Shown in pieces: positions 30,583 to 45,500 of a DNA stretch of 64,000 nucleotides. Location: assembly GCA_028752905.1 (NCBI GenBank), contig JAQNBH010000010.1:12350993-12414992 (forward strand). The letters run 5' to 3'. The notes under the pieces were generated by a model, which saw nothing but the letters and a program-made list of their open reading frames with translations, was not told the DNA's origin and did no database searches. The position numbers and the translations under genes were made by a program. Origin of the DNA: Cladorhizidae sp. MBARI D1340-BT2 (taxonomy: Eukaryota > Porifera > Demospongiae > Poecilosclerida > Cladorhizidae). The stretch's first letter is position 1, and each line of letters starts with the position of its first letter.

Positions 30583-33500
30583 CTATGATGGAATATAGAG
30601 TAGCTATGCATGGTTATAGAGTAGCTATGCATGGTTATAGAGTAGCTATGCATGGTTATAGAGTAGCTATGCATGGTTATAGAGTAGCTATAACTACGCA
30701 TGACTATAGTATAGGTAGCTATGCATGGTTATAGAGTAGCTATGCATAGTTATAGAGTAGCTATGCATGGTTATACAGTAGCTATGCATGGTTATAGAGT
30801 AGCCATGTATGGTTATAGAGTAGCTATGCATGGTTATAGAGTAGCTATACATGGTTATAGAGTAGCTATGCATGGTTATAGAGTAGCTATACATGGTTAT
30901 AGAGTAGCTATGCATGGTTATAGAGTAGCTATGCATGGTTATAGAGTAGCTATAACTACGCATGACTATAGTATAGGTAGCTATGCATGGTTATAGAGTA
31001 GCTATGCATAGTTATAGAGTAGCTATGCATGGTTATAGAGTAGCTATGCATGGTTATAGAGTAGCTATGCATGGTTATAGAGTAGCTATAACTACGCATG
31101 GCTATAGTATAGGTAGCTATGCATGGTTATAGAGTAGCTATGCATGGTTAGAGGGTAGCTATGCATGGTTATAGAGTAGCTATGCATGGTTATAGAGTAG
31201 CTATGCGTGGTTATAGAGTAGATATGCATGGTTATAGAGTAGCTATGCATGGTTATAGAGTAGCTATGCATGGTTATAGAGTGGCTATGATTAGTTATAG
31301 AGTAGCTATGCATGGTTAGAGGGTAGCTATGCATGGTTATAGAGTAGCTATGCATGGTTATAGAGTAGCTATGCATGGTTATAGAGTAGCTATGCATGGT
31401 TATGGAGTAGCTATGCATGGTTATAAAGTAGCTATGCATGGTTATAGAGTAGCTATGCATGGTTATAAAGTAGCTATGCATGGTTTAAAGTAGCTATGCA
31501 TGGTTATAGAGTAGCTATGCATGGTTATAAAGTAGCTATGCATCGTTTAAAGTAGCTATGCATGGTTATAGAGTAGCTATGACTGTGGATGACTATAGTA
31601 TAGGTAGCTATGCATGGTTATAGAGTAGCCGTATGGTTATAGAGTAGCTATGCGTGGTTATAGAGTAGCTATGCATGGTTATGGAGTAGCTATGCATAGT
31701 TATAGAGTAGCTATGCATAGTTATAGAGTGGCTATGCATGGTTATAAAGTAGCTATGCATCGTTATAGAGTAGCTATGCATGGTTATAGAGTAGCCATGC
31801 ATGGTTATAGAGTAGCTATGCATGGTTATAGAGTAGCTATGCATGGTTATAGAGTAGCTATGATTAGTTATAGAGTAGCTATGCATGGTTATAAAGTAGC
31901 TATGCATGGTTAGAGGGTAGCTATGCATGGTTATAGAGTAGCTATGCATGGTTATAGAGTAGCTATGCGTGGTTATAGAGTAGATATGCATGGTTATAGA
32001 GTAGCTATGCATGGTTATAGAGTAGCTATGCATGGTTATAGAGTGGCTATGATTAGTTATAGAGTAGCTATGCATGGTTAGAGGGTAGCTATGCATGGTT
32101 ATAGAGTAGCTATGCATGGTTATAGAGTAGCTATGCATGGTTATAGAGTAGCTATGCATGGTTATGGAGTAGCTATGCATGGTTATAAAGTAGCTATGCA
32201 TGGTTATAGAGTAGCTATGCATGGTTATAAAGTAGCTATGCATGGTTTAAAGTAGCTATGCATGGTTATAGAGTAGCTATGCATGGTTATAAAGTAGCTA
32301 TGCATCGTTTAAAGTAGCTATGCATGGTTATAGAGTAGCTATGACTGTGGATGACTATAGTATAGGTAGCTATGCATGGTTATAGAGTAGCCGTATGGTT
32401 ATAGAGTAGCTATGCGTGGTTATAGAGTAGCTATGCATGGTTATGGAGTAGCTATGCATAGTTATAGAGTAGCTATGCATAGTTATAGAGTGGCTATGCA
32501 TGGTTATAAAGTAGCTATGCATCGTTATAGAGTAGCTATGCATGGTTATAGAGTAGCCATGCATGGTTATAGAGTAGCTATGCATGGTTATAGAGTAGCT
32601 ATGCATGGTTATAGAGTAGCTATGCATGGTTATAAAGTAGCTATGCATGGTTATAGAGTAGCTATGCATGGTTATAGAGTAGCTATGCATGGTTATAGAG
32701 TAGCTATGCATGGTTATAGAGTAGCTATAGCTATGCATGACTATAGTATAGGTAGCTATGCATGATTATAGAGTAGTTATAGAGTAGCTATGCATGGTTA
32801 TAAAGTAGCTATGCATGGTTATAGAGTAGCTATTAACTATTTGCATGGCTATAGTATAGGTAGCTATGCATGATTATAGAGTAGCTATGCACATGGTTAT
32901 AGAGTAGCTATGCACATGGTTATAGAGTAGCTATTAACTATTTGCATGGCTATAGTATAGGTATGCATGGTTATAGAGTAGCTATAACTATGCATGACTA
33001 TAGTATAGGTAGCTATGCATGGTTATAGAGTAGCTATGCATGGTTATAGAGTAGCTATGCATGGTTATAGAGTAGCTATAACTCTGCATGACTATATAAA
33101 TTGAAATGTGTAAAATATTAATAGTTCACAAGGAGCCAAGCTTGACGAGTGTTTTTGTAACCTGCCACCGTCATAATTTCTTAGAGGGATGGACGAGCAG
33201 GATATGAGGTGAAGAATGAGAAGGGCTGGGATGAAGTCGAGATTTAGTTCACGTAGTTAATGATACAGCAAAATAGAATGTGTTCATAGAATACATGCAC
33301 CTGCTCTGTAGATGTGTTCATAGAATGCATGCACCTGCTCTGTAGGTGTGTTCATAGAATACATGCACCTGCTCTGTAGGTGTGTTCATAGAATACATGC
33401 ACCTGCTCTGTAGATGTGTTCATAGAATACATGCACCTGCTCTGTAGGTGTGTTCATAGAATACATGCACCTGCTCTGTAGGTGTGTTCATAGAATACAT

Positions 33501-36500
33501 GCACCTGCTCTGTAGGTGTGTTCATAGAATACATGCACCTGCTCTGTAGGTGTGTTCATAGAATGCATGCACCTGCTCTGTAGGTGTGTTCATAGAATAC
33601 ATGCACCTGCTCTGTAGGTGTGTTCATAGAATACATGCACCTGCTCTGTAGGTGTGTTCATAGAATACATGCACCTGCTCTGTAGGTGTGTTCATAGAAT
33701 ACATGCACCTGCTCTGTAGATGTGTTCATAGAATACATGCACCTGCTCTGTAGATGTGTTCATAGAATACATGCACCTGCTCTGTAGGTGTGTTCATAGA
33801 ATACATGCACCTGCTCTGTAGATGTGTTCATAGAATACATGCACCTGCTCTGTAGATGTGTTCATAGAATGCATGCACCTGCTCTGTAGGTGTGTTCATA
33901 GAATACATGCACCTGCTCTGTAGGTGTGTTCATAGAATACATGCACCTGCTCTGTAGGTGTGTTCATAGAATACATGCACCTGCTCTGTAGGTGTGTTCA
34001 TAGAATACATGCACCTGCTCTGTAGATGTGTTCATAGAATACATGCACCTGCTCTGTAGATGTGTTCATAGAATACATGCACCTGCTCTGTAGATGTGTT
34101 CATAGAATACATGCACCTGCTCTGTAGATGTGTTCATAGAATGCATGCACCTGCTCTGTAGATGTGTTCATAGAATACATGCACCTGCTCTGTAGGTGTG
34201 TTCATAGAATACATGCACCTGCTCTGTAGATGTGTTCATAGAATACATGCACCTGCTCTGTAGGTGTGTTCATAGAATACATGCACCTGCTCTGTAGGTG
34301 TGTTCATAGAATACATGCACCTGCTCTGTAGGTGTGTTCATAGAATACATGCACCTGCTCTGTAGATGTGTTCATAGAATACATGCACCTGCTCTGTAGG
34401 TGTGTTCATAGAATACATGCACCTGCTCTGTAGATATGTTCATAGAATACATGCACCTGCTCTGTAGGTGTGTTCATAGAATACATGCACCTGCTCTGTA
34501 GGTGTGTTCATAGAATACATGCACCTGCTCTGTAGATGTGTTCATAGAATACATGCACCTGCTCTGTAGATGTGTTCATAGAATACATGCACCTGCTCTG
34601 TAGGTGTGTTCATAGAATACATGCACCTGCTCTGTAGATGTGTTCATAGAATACATGCACCTGCTCTGTAGGTGTGTTCATAGAATACATGCACCTGCTC
34701 TGTAGCTGTGTTCATAGAATACATGCACCTGCTCTGTAGGTGTGTTCATAGAATACATGCACCTGCTCTGTAGGTGTGTTCATAGAATACATGCACCTGC
34801 TCTGTAGATGTGTTCATAGAATAGATGCACCTGCTCTGTAGGTGTGTTCATAGAATAGATGCACCTGCTCTGTAGATGTGTTCATAGAATACATGCACCT
34901 GCTCTGTAGATGTGTTCATAGAATACATGCACCTGCTCTGTAGGTGTGTTCATAGAATACATGCACCTGCTCTGTAGGTGTGTTCATAGAATACATGCAC
35001 CTGCTCTGTAGATGTGTTCATAGAATACATGCACATGGTCTGTAGATGTGTTCATAGAATACATGCACCTGCTCTGTAGATGTGTCCATAGAATGCATGC
35101 ACCTGCTCTGTAGATGTGTTCATAGAATACATGCACCTGCTCTGTAGGTGTGTTCATAGAATACATGCACCTGCTCTGTAGGTGTGTTCATAGAATACAT
35201 GCACCTGCTCTGTAGGTGTGTTCATAGAATACATGCACCTGCTCTGTAGGTGTGTTCATAGAATGCATGCACCTGCTCTGTAGGTGTGTTCATAGAATAC
35301 ATGCACCTGCTCTGTAGGTGTGTTCATAGAATACATGCACCTGCTCTGTAGATGTGTTCATAGAATACATGCACCTGCTCTGTAGGTGTGTTCATAGAAT
35401 ACATGCACCTGCTCTGTAGATGTGTTCATATAATACATGCACCTGCTCTGTAGGTGTGTTCATAGAATACATGCACCTGCTCTGTAGGTGTGTTCATAGA
35501 ATACATGCACCTGCTCTGTAGATGTGTTCATAGAATGCATGCACCTGCTCTGTAGGTGTGTTCATAGAATACATGCACCTGCTCTGTAGATGTGTTCATA
35601 GAATACATGCACCTGCTCTGTAGATGTGTTCATAGAATGCATGCACCTGCTCTGTAGGTGTGTTCATAGAATACATGCACCTGCTCTGTTAGTGTGTTCA
35701 TAGAATACATGCACCTGCTCTGTAGATGTGTTCATAGAATACATGCACCTGCTCTGTAGATGTGTTCATAGAATACATGCACCTGCTCTGTAGATGTGTT
35801 CATAGAATACATGCACCTGCTCTGTAGGTGTGTTCATAGAATACATGCACCTGCTCTGTAGGTGTGATCATAAAATACATGCACCTGCTCTGTAGATGTG
35901 TTCATAGAATACATGCACCTGCTCTGTAGATGTGTTCATAGAATACATGCACCTGTTCTGTAGGTGTGTTCATAGAATACATGCACCTGCTCTGTAGGTG
36001 TGTTCATAGAATACATGCACCTGCTCTGTAGATGTGTTCATAGAATGCATGCACCTGCTCTGTAGATGTGTTCATAGAATACATGCACCTGCTCTGTAGG
36101 TGTGTTCATAGAATACATGCACCTGCTCTGTAGGTGTGTTCATAGAATACATGCACCTGCTCTGTAGGTGTGTTCATAGAATACATGCACCTGCTCTGTA
36201 GATGTGTTCATAGAATACATGCACCTGCTCTGTAGGTGTGTTCATAGAATACATGCACCTGCTCTGTAGGTGTGTTCATAGAATGCATGCACCTGCTCTG
36301 TAGATGTGTTCATAGAATACATGCACCTGCTCTGTAGGTGTGTTCATAGAATACATGCACCTGCTCTGTAGATGTGTTCATAGAATACATGCACCTGCTC
36401 TGTAGGTGTGTTCATAGAATACATGCACCTGCTCTGTAGGTGTGTTCATAGAATACATGCACCTGCTCTGTAGGTGTGTTCATAGAATACATGCACCTGC

Positions 36501-39500
36501 TCTGTAGGTGTGTTCATAGAATGCATGCACCTGCTCTGTAGATGTGTTCATAGAATACATGCACCTGCTCTGTAGGTGTGTTCATAGAATACATGCACCT
36601 GCTCTGTAGGTGTGTTCATAGAATACATGCACCTGCTCTGTAGATGTGTTCATAGAATACATGCACCTGCTCTGTAGGTGTGTTCATAGAATACATGCAC
36701 CTGCTCTGTAGGTGTGTTCATAGAATACATGCACCTGCTCTGTAGGTGTGTTCATAGAATACATGAACCTGCTCTGTAGGTGTGTTCATAGAATGCCTGC
36801 ACCTGCTCTGTAGGTGTGTTCATAGAATACATGCACCTGCTCTGTAGATGTGTTCATAGAATACATGCACCTGCTCTGTAGGTGTGTTCATAGAATACAT
36901 GCACCTGCTCTGTAGATGTGTTCATAGAATACATGCACCTGCTCTGTAGGTGTGTTCATAGAATACATGCACCTGCTCTGTAGGTGTGTTCATAGAATAC
37001 ATGCACCTGCTCTGTAGATGTGTTCATAGAATACATGCACCTGCTCTGTAGGTGTGTTCATAGAATACATGCACCTGCTCTGTAGGTGTGTTCATAGAAT
37101 ACATGCACCTGCTCTGTAGGTGTGTTCATAGAATACATGCACCTGCTCTGTAGATGTGTTCATAGAATACATGCACCTGCTCTGTAGATGTGTTCATAGA
37201 ATACATGCACCTGCTCTGTAGATGTGTTCATAGAATACATGCACCTGCTCTGTAGGTGTGTTCATAGAATACATACACCTGCTCTGTAGATGTGTTCATA
37301 GAATACATGCACCTGCTCTGTAGATGTGTTCATAGAATACATGCACCTGCTCTGTAGATGTGTTCATAGAATACATGCACCTGCTCTGTAGATGTGTTCA
37401 TAGAATACATGCACCTGCTCTGTAGGTGTGTTCATAGAATACATGCACCTGCTCTGTAGATGTGTTCATAGAATACATGCACCTGCTCTGTAGGTGTGTT
37501 CATAGAATACATGCACCTGCTCTGTAGATGTGTTCATAGAATACATGCACCTGCTCTGTAGATGTGTTCATAGAATACATGCACCTGCTCTGTAGATGTG
37601 TTCATAGAATACATGCACCTGCTCTGTAGGTGTGTTCATAGAATACATGCACGTGCTCTGTAGATGTGTTCATAGAATACATGCACCTGCTCTGTAGATG
37701 TGTTCATAGAATACATGCACCTGCTCTGTAGGTGTGTTCATAGAATACATGCACCTGCTCTGTAGGTGTGTTCATAGAATACATGCACCTGCTCTGTAGG
37801 TGTGTTCATAGAATACATGCACCTGCTCTGTAGATGTGTTCATAGAATACATGCACCTGCTCTGTAGGTGTGTTCATAGAATACATGCACCTGCTCTGTA
37901 GATGTGTTCATAGAATGCATGCACCTGCTCTGTAGATGTATTCATAGAATACATGCACCTGCTCTGTAGATGTGTTCATAGAATACATGCACCTGCTCTG
38001 TAGGTGTGTTCATAGAATACATGCACCTGCTCTGTAGGTGTGTTCATAGAATACATGCACCTGCTCTGTAGATGTGTTCATAGAATACATGCACCTGCTC
38101 TGTAGGTGTGTTCATAGAATACATGCACCTGCTCTGTAGATGTGTTCATAGAATACATGCACCTGCTCTGTAGATGTGTTCATAGAATACATGCACCTGC
38201 TCTGTAGATGGACACATGCACCTGCTCTGTAGGTGTGTTCATAGAATACATGCACCTGCTCTGTAGATGTGTTCATAGAATACATGCACCTGCTCTGTAG
38301 ATGTGTTCATAGAATACATGCACCTGCTCTGTAGATGTGTTCATAGAATACATGCACCTGCTCTGTAGGTGTGTTCATAGAATACATGCACCTGCTCTGT
38401 AGATGTGTTCATAGAATACATGCACCTGCTCTGTAGGTGTGTTCATAGAATACATGCACCTGCTCTGTAGATGTGTTCATAGAATACATGCACCTGCTCT
38501 GTAGGTGTGTTCATAGAATACATGCACCTGCTCTGTAGGTGTGTTCATAGAACACATGCACCTGCTCTGTAGGTGTGTTCATAGAATACATGCACCTGCT
38601 CTGTAGATGTGTTCATAGAATACATGCACCTGCTCTGTAGGTGTGTTCATAGAATACATGCACCTGCTCTGTAGATGTGTTCATAGAATACATGCACCTG
38701 CTCTGTAGATGTGTTCATAGAATACATGCACCTGCTCTGTAGATGTGTTCATAGAATACATGCACCTGCTCTGTAGATGTGTTCATAGAATACATGCACC
38801 TGCTCTGTAGATGTGTTCATAGAATACATGCACCTGCTCTGTAGATGTGTTCATAGAATACATGCACCTGCTCTGTAGATGTGTTCATAGAATACATGCA
38901 CCTGCTCTGTAGATGTGTTCATAGAATACATGCACCTGCTCTGTAGATGTGTTCATAGAATACATGCACCTGCTCTGTAGATGTGTTCATAGAATACATG
39001 CACCTGCTCTGTAGGTGTGTTCATAGAATACATGCACCTGCTCTGTAGATGTGTTCATAGAATACATGCACCTGCTCTGTAGGTGTGTTCATAGAATACA
39101 TGCACCTGCTCTGTAGATGTGTTCATAGAATACATGCACCTGCTCTGTAGGTGTGTTCATAGAATGCATGCACCTGCTCTGTAGATGTGTTCATAGAATA
39201 CATGCACCTGCTCTGTAGATGTGTTCATAGAATACATGCACCTGCTCCGTAGATGTGTTCATAGAATACATGCACCTGCTCTGTAGATGTGTTCATAGAA
39301 TACATGCACCTGCTCTGTAGATGTGTTCATAGAATACATGCACCTGCTCTGTAGATGTGTTCATAGAATACATGCACCTGCTCTGTAGGTGTGTTCATAG
39401 AATACATGCACCTGCTCTGTATATGTGTTCATAGAATACATGCACCTGCTCTGTAGGTGTGTTCATAGAATACATGCACCTGCTCTGTAGGTGTGTTCAT

Positions 39501-42500
39501 AGAATACATGCACCTGCTCTGTAGGTGTGTTCATAGAATACATGCACCTGCTCTGTAGGTGTGTTCATAGAATACATGCACCTGCTCTGTAGGTGTGTTC
39601 ATAGAATACATGCACCTGCTCTGTAGATGTGTTCATAGAATACATGCACCTGCTCTGTAGGTGTGTTCATAGAATGCATGCACCTGCTCTGTAGATGTGT
39701 TCATAGAATACATGCACCTGCTCTGTAGATGTGTTCATAGAATACATGCACCTGCTCTGTAGATGTGTTCATAGAATACATGCACCTGCTCTGTAGGTGT
39801 GTTCATAGAATACATGCACCTGCTCTGTAGGTGTGTTCATAGAATACATGCACCTGCTCTGTAGATGTGTTCATAGAATACATGCACCTGCCCTGTAGAT
39901 GTGTTCATAGAATACATGCACCTGCTCTGTAGGTGTGTTCATAGAATACATGCACCTGCTCTGTAGATGTGTTCATAGAATACATGCACCTGCTCTGTAG
40001 ATGTGTTCATAGAATACATGCACCTGCTCTTGTAGATGTGTTCATAGAATACATGCACCTGCTCTGTAGATGTGTTCATAGAATACATGCACCTGCTCTG
40101 TAGGTGTGTTCATAGAATACATGCACCTGCTCTGTAGATGTGTTCATAGAATGCATGCACCTGCTCTGTAGATGTGTTCATAGAATACATGCACCTGCTC
40201 TGTAGGTGTGTTCATAGAATACATGCACCTGCTCTGTAGGTGTGTTCATAGAATACATGCACCTGCTCTGTAGGTGTGTTCATAGAATACATGAACCTGC
40301 TCTGTAGGTGTGTTCATAGAATGCCTGCACCTGCTCTGTAGGTGTGTTCATAGAATACATGCACCTGCTCTGTAGATGTGTTCATAGAATACATGCACCT
40401 GCTCTGTAGGTGTGTTCATAGAATACATGCACCTGCTCTGTAGATGTGTTCATAGAATACATGCACCTGCTCTGTAGGTGTGTTCATAGAATACATGCAC
40501 CTGCTCTGTAGGTGTGTTCATAGAATACATGCACCTGCTCTGTAGATGTGTTCATAGAATACATGCACCTGCTCTGTAGGTGTGTTCATAGAATACATGC
40601 ACCTGCTCTGTAGGTGTGTTCATAGAATACATGCACCTGCTCTGTAGGTGTGTTCATAGAATACATGCACCTGCTCTGTAGATGTGTTCATAGAATACAT
40701 GCACCTGCTCTGTAGATGTGTTCATAGAATACATGCACCTGCTCTGTAGATGTGTTCATAGAATACATGCACCTGCTCTGTAGGTGTGTTCATAGAATAC
40801 ATACACCTGCTCTGTAGATGTGTTCATAGAATACATGCACCTGCTCTGTAGATGTGTTCATAGAATACATGCACCTGCTCTGTAGATGTGTTCATAGAAT
40901 ACATGCACCTGCTCTGTAGATGTGTTCATAGAATACATGCACCTGCTCTGTAGGTGTGTTCATAGAATACATGCACCTGCTCTGTAGATGTGTTCATAGA
41001 ATACATGCACCTGCTCTGTAGGTGTGTTCATAGAATACATGCACCTGCTCTGTAGATGTGTTCATAGAATACATGCACCTGCTCTGTAGATGTGTTCATA
41101 GAATACATGCACCTGCTCTGTAGATGTGTTCATAGAATACATGCACCTGCTCTGTAGGTGTGTTCATAGAATACATGCACGTGCTCTGTAGATGTGTTCA
41201 TAGAATACATGCACCTGCTCTGTAGATGTGTTCATAGAATACATGCACCTGCTCTGTAGGTGTGTTCATAGAATACATGCACCTGCTCTGTAGGTGTGTT
41301 CATAGAATACATGCACCTGCTCTGTAGGTGTGTTCATAGAATACATGCACCTGCTCTGTAGATGTGTTCATAGAATACATGCACCTGCTCTGTAGGTGTG
41401 TTCATAGAATACATGCACCTGCTCTGTAGATGTGTTCATAGAATGCATGCACCTGCTCTGTAGATGTATTCATAGAATACATGCACCTGCTCTGTAGATG
41501 TGTTCATAGAATACATGCACCTGCTCTGTAGGTGTGTTCATAGAATACATGCACCTGCTCTGTAGGTGTGTTCATAGAATACATGCACCTGCTCTGTAGA
41601 TGTGTTCATAGAATACATGCACCTGCTCTGTAGGTGTGTTCATAGAATACATGCACCTGCTCTGTAGAATACATGCACCTGCTCTGTAGATGTGTTCATA
41701 GAATACATGCACCTGCTCTGTAGATGGACACATGCACCTGCTCTGTAGGTGTGTTCATAGAATACATGCACCTGCTCTGTAGATGTGTTCATAGAATACA
41801 TGCACCTGCTCTGTAGATGTGTTCATAGAATACATGCACCTGCTCTGTAGATGTGTTCATAGAATACATGCACCTGCTCTGTAGGTGTGTTCATAGAATA
41901 CATGCACCTGCTCTGTAGATGTGTTCATAGAATACATGCACCTGCTCTGTAGGTGTGTTCATAGAATACATGCACCTGCTCTGTAGATGTGTTCATAGAA
42001 TACATGCACCTGCTCTGTAGGTGTGTTCATAGAATACATGCACCTGCTCTGTAGGTGTGTTCATAGAACACATGCACCTGCTCTGTAGGTGTGTTCATAG
42101 AATACATGCACCTGCTCTGTAGATGTGTTCATAGAATACATGCACCTGCTCTGTAGGTGTGTTCATAGAATACATGCACCTGCTCTGTAGATGTGTTCAT
42201 AGAATACATGCACCTGCTCTGTAGATGTGTTCATAGAATACATGCACCTGCTCTGTAGGTGTGTTCATAGAATGCATGCACCTGCTCTGTAGATGTGTTC
42301 ATAGAATACATGCACCTGCTCTGTAGATGTGTTCATAGAATACATGCACCTGCTCCGTAGATGTGTTCATAGAATACATGCACCTGCTCTGTAGATGTGT
42401 TCATAGAATACATGCACCTGCTCTGTAGATGTGTTCATAGAATACATGCACCTGCTCTGTAGATGTGTTCATAGAATACATGCACCTGCTCTGTAGGTGT

Positions 42501-45500
42501 GTTCATAGAATACATGCACCTGCTCTGTATATGTGTTCATAGAATACATGCACCTGCTCTGTAGGTGTGTTCATAGAATACATGCACCTGCTCTGTAGGT
42601 GTGTTCATAGAATACATGCACCTGCTCTGTAGGTGTGTTCATAGAATACATGCACCTGCTCTGTAGGTGTGTTCATAGAATACATGCACCTGCTCTGTAG
42701 GTGTGTTCATAGAATACATGCACCTGCTCTGTAGATGTGTTCATAGAATACATGCACCTGCTCTGTAGGTGTGTTCATAGAATGCATGCACCTGCTCTGT
42801 AGGTGTGTTCATAGAATACATGCACCTGCTCTGTAGATGTGTTCATAGAATACATGCACCTGCTCTGTAGGTGTGTTCATAGAATGCATGCACCTGCTCT
42901 GTAGGTGTGTTCATAGAATACATGCACCTGCTCTGTAGATGTGTTCATAGAATACATGCACCTGCTCTGTAGGTGTGTTCATAGAATACATGCAGCTGCT
43001 CTGTATATGTGTTCATAGAATACATGCACCTGCTCTGTAGGTGTGTTCATAGAATATATGCACCTGCTCTGTAGATGTGTTCATAGAATACATGCACCTG
43101 CTCTGTAGGTGTGTTCATAGAATACATGCACCTGCTCTGTAGATGTGTTCATAGAATACATGCACCTGCTCTGTAGGTGTGTTCATAGAATACATGCACC
43201 TGCTCTGTAGATGTGTTCATAGAATACATGCACCTGCTCTGTAGATGTGTTCATAGAATACATGCACCTGCTCTGTAGATGTGTTCATAGAATACATGCA
43301 CCTGCTCTGTAGATGTGTTCATAGAATACATGCACCTGCTCTGTAGGTGTGTTCATAGAATACATGCACCTGCTCTGTAGGTGTGTTCATAGAATACATG
43401 CACCTGCTCTGTAGATGTGTTCATAGAATACATGCACCTGCTCTGTAGGTGTGTTCATAGAATACATGCACCTGCTCTGTAGATGTGTTCATAGAATACA
43501 TGCACCTGCTCTGTAGGTGTGTTCATAGAATACATGCACCTGCTCTGTAGGTGTGTTCATAGAATACATGCACCTGCTCTGTAGGTGTGTTCATAGAATA
43601 CATGCACCTGCTCTGTAGATGTGTTCATAGAATACATGCACCTGCTCTGTAGATGTGTTCATAGAATACATGCACCTGCTCTGTAGATGTGTTCATAGAA
43701 TACATGCACCTGCTCTGTAGGTGTGTTCATAGAATACATGCACCTGCTCTGTAGGTGTGTTCATAGAATACATGCACCTGCTCTGTAGGTGTGTTCATAG
43801 AATACATGCACCTGCTCTGTAGGTATGTTCATAGAATACATGCACCTGCTCTGTAGGTGTGTTCATAGAATACATGCACCTGCTCTGTAGATGTGTTCAT
43901 AGAATACATGCACCTGCTCTGTAGGTGTGTTCATAGAATACATGCACCTGCTCTGTAGGTGTGTTCATAGAATACATGCACCTGCTCTGTAGGTGTGTTC
44001 ATAGAATACATGCACCTGCTCTGTAGATGTGTTCATAGAATACATGCACCTGCTCTGTAGATGTGTTCATAGAATACATGCACCTGCTCTGTAGATGTGT
44101 TCATAGAATACATGCACCTGCTCTGTAGATGTGTTCATAGAATACATGCACCTGCTCTGTAGATGTGTTCATAGAATACATGCACCTGCTCTGTAGATGT
44201 GTTCATAGAATACATGCACCTGCTCTGTAGGTGTGTTCATAGAATACATGCACCTGCTCTGTAGGTGTGTTCATAGAATACATGCACCTGCTCTGTAGAT
44301 GTGTTCATAGAATACATGCACCTGCTCTGTAGATGTGTTCATAGAATACATGCACCTGCTCTGTAGATGTGTTCATAGAATACATGCACCTGCTCTGTAG
44401 GTGTGTTCATAGAATACATGCACCTGCTCTGTAGGTGTGTTCATAGAATACATGCACCTGCTCTGCAGATGTGTTCATAGAATACATGCACCTGCTCTGT
44501 AGATGTGTTCATAGAATACATGCACCTGCTCTGTAGGTGTGTTCATAGAATACATGCACCTGCTCTGTAGATGTGTTCATAGAATACATGCACCTGCTCT
44601 GTAGATGTGTTCATAGAATACATGCACCTGCTCTGTAGGTGTGTTCATAGAATACATGCACCTGCTCTGTAGGTGTGTTCATAGAATACATGCACCTGCT
44701 CTGTAGATGTGTTCATAGAATACATGCACCTGCTCTGTAGATGTGTTCATAGAATACATGCACCTGCTCTGTAGGTGTGTTCATAGAATACATGCACCTG
44801 CTCTGTAGATGTGTTCATAGAATACATGCACCTGCTCTGTAGGTGTGTTCATAGAATACATGCACCTGCTCTGTAGGTGTGTTCATAGAATACATGCACC
44901 TGCTCTGTAGGTGTGTTCATAGAATACATGCACCTGCTCTGTAGGTGTGTTCATAGAATACATGCACCTGCTCTGTAGGTGTGTTCATAGAATACATGCA
45001 CCTGCTCTGTAGGTGTGTTCATAGAATACATGCACCTGCTCTGTAGGTGTGTTCATAGAATACATGCACCTGCTCTGTAGATGTGTTCATAGAATACATG
45101 CACCTGCTCTGTAGATGTGTTCATAGAATACATGCACCTGCTCTGTAGATGTGTTCATAGAATACATGCACCTGCTCTGTAGATGTGTTCATAGAATACA
45201 TGCACCTGCTCTGTAGATATGTTCATAGAATACATGCACCTGCTCTGTAGATGTGTTCATAGAATACATGCACCTGCTCTGTAGATGTGTTCATAGAATA
45301 CATGCACCTGCTCTGTAGATGTGTTCATAGAATACATGCACCTGCTCTGTAGATGTGTTCATAGAATACATGCACCTGCTCTGTAGATGTGTTCATAGAA
45401 TACATGCACCTGCTCTGTAGGTGTGTTCATAGAATACATGCACCTGCTCTGTAGGTGTGTTCATAGAATACATGCACCTGCTCTGTAGGTGTGTTTATAG

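Noticed and set aside
30237..32765. Open frames with MHSYSIT and MHGYRVA repeats on both strands
   Set aside because: A 21-bp period keeps frames open on both strands at once. Only the first part, 30582-30237, is supported as an exon.
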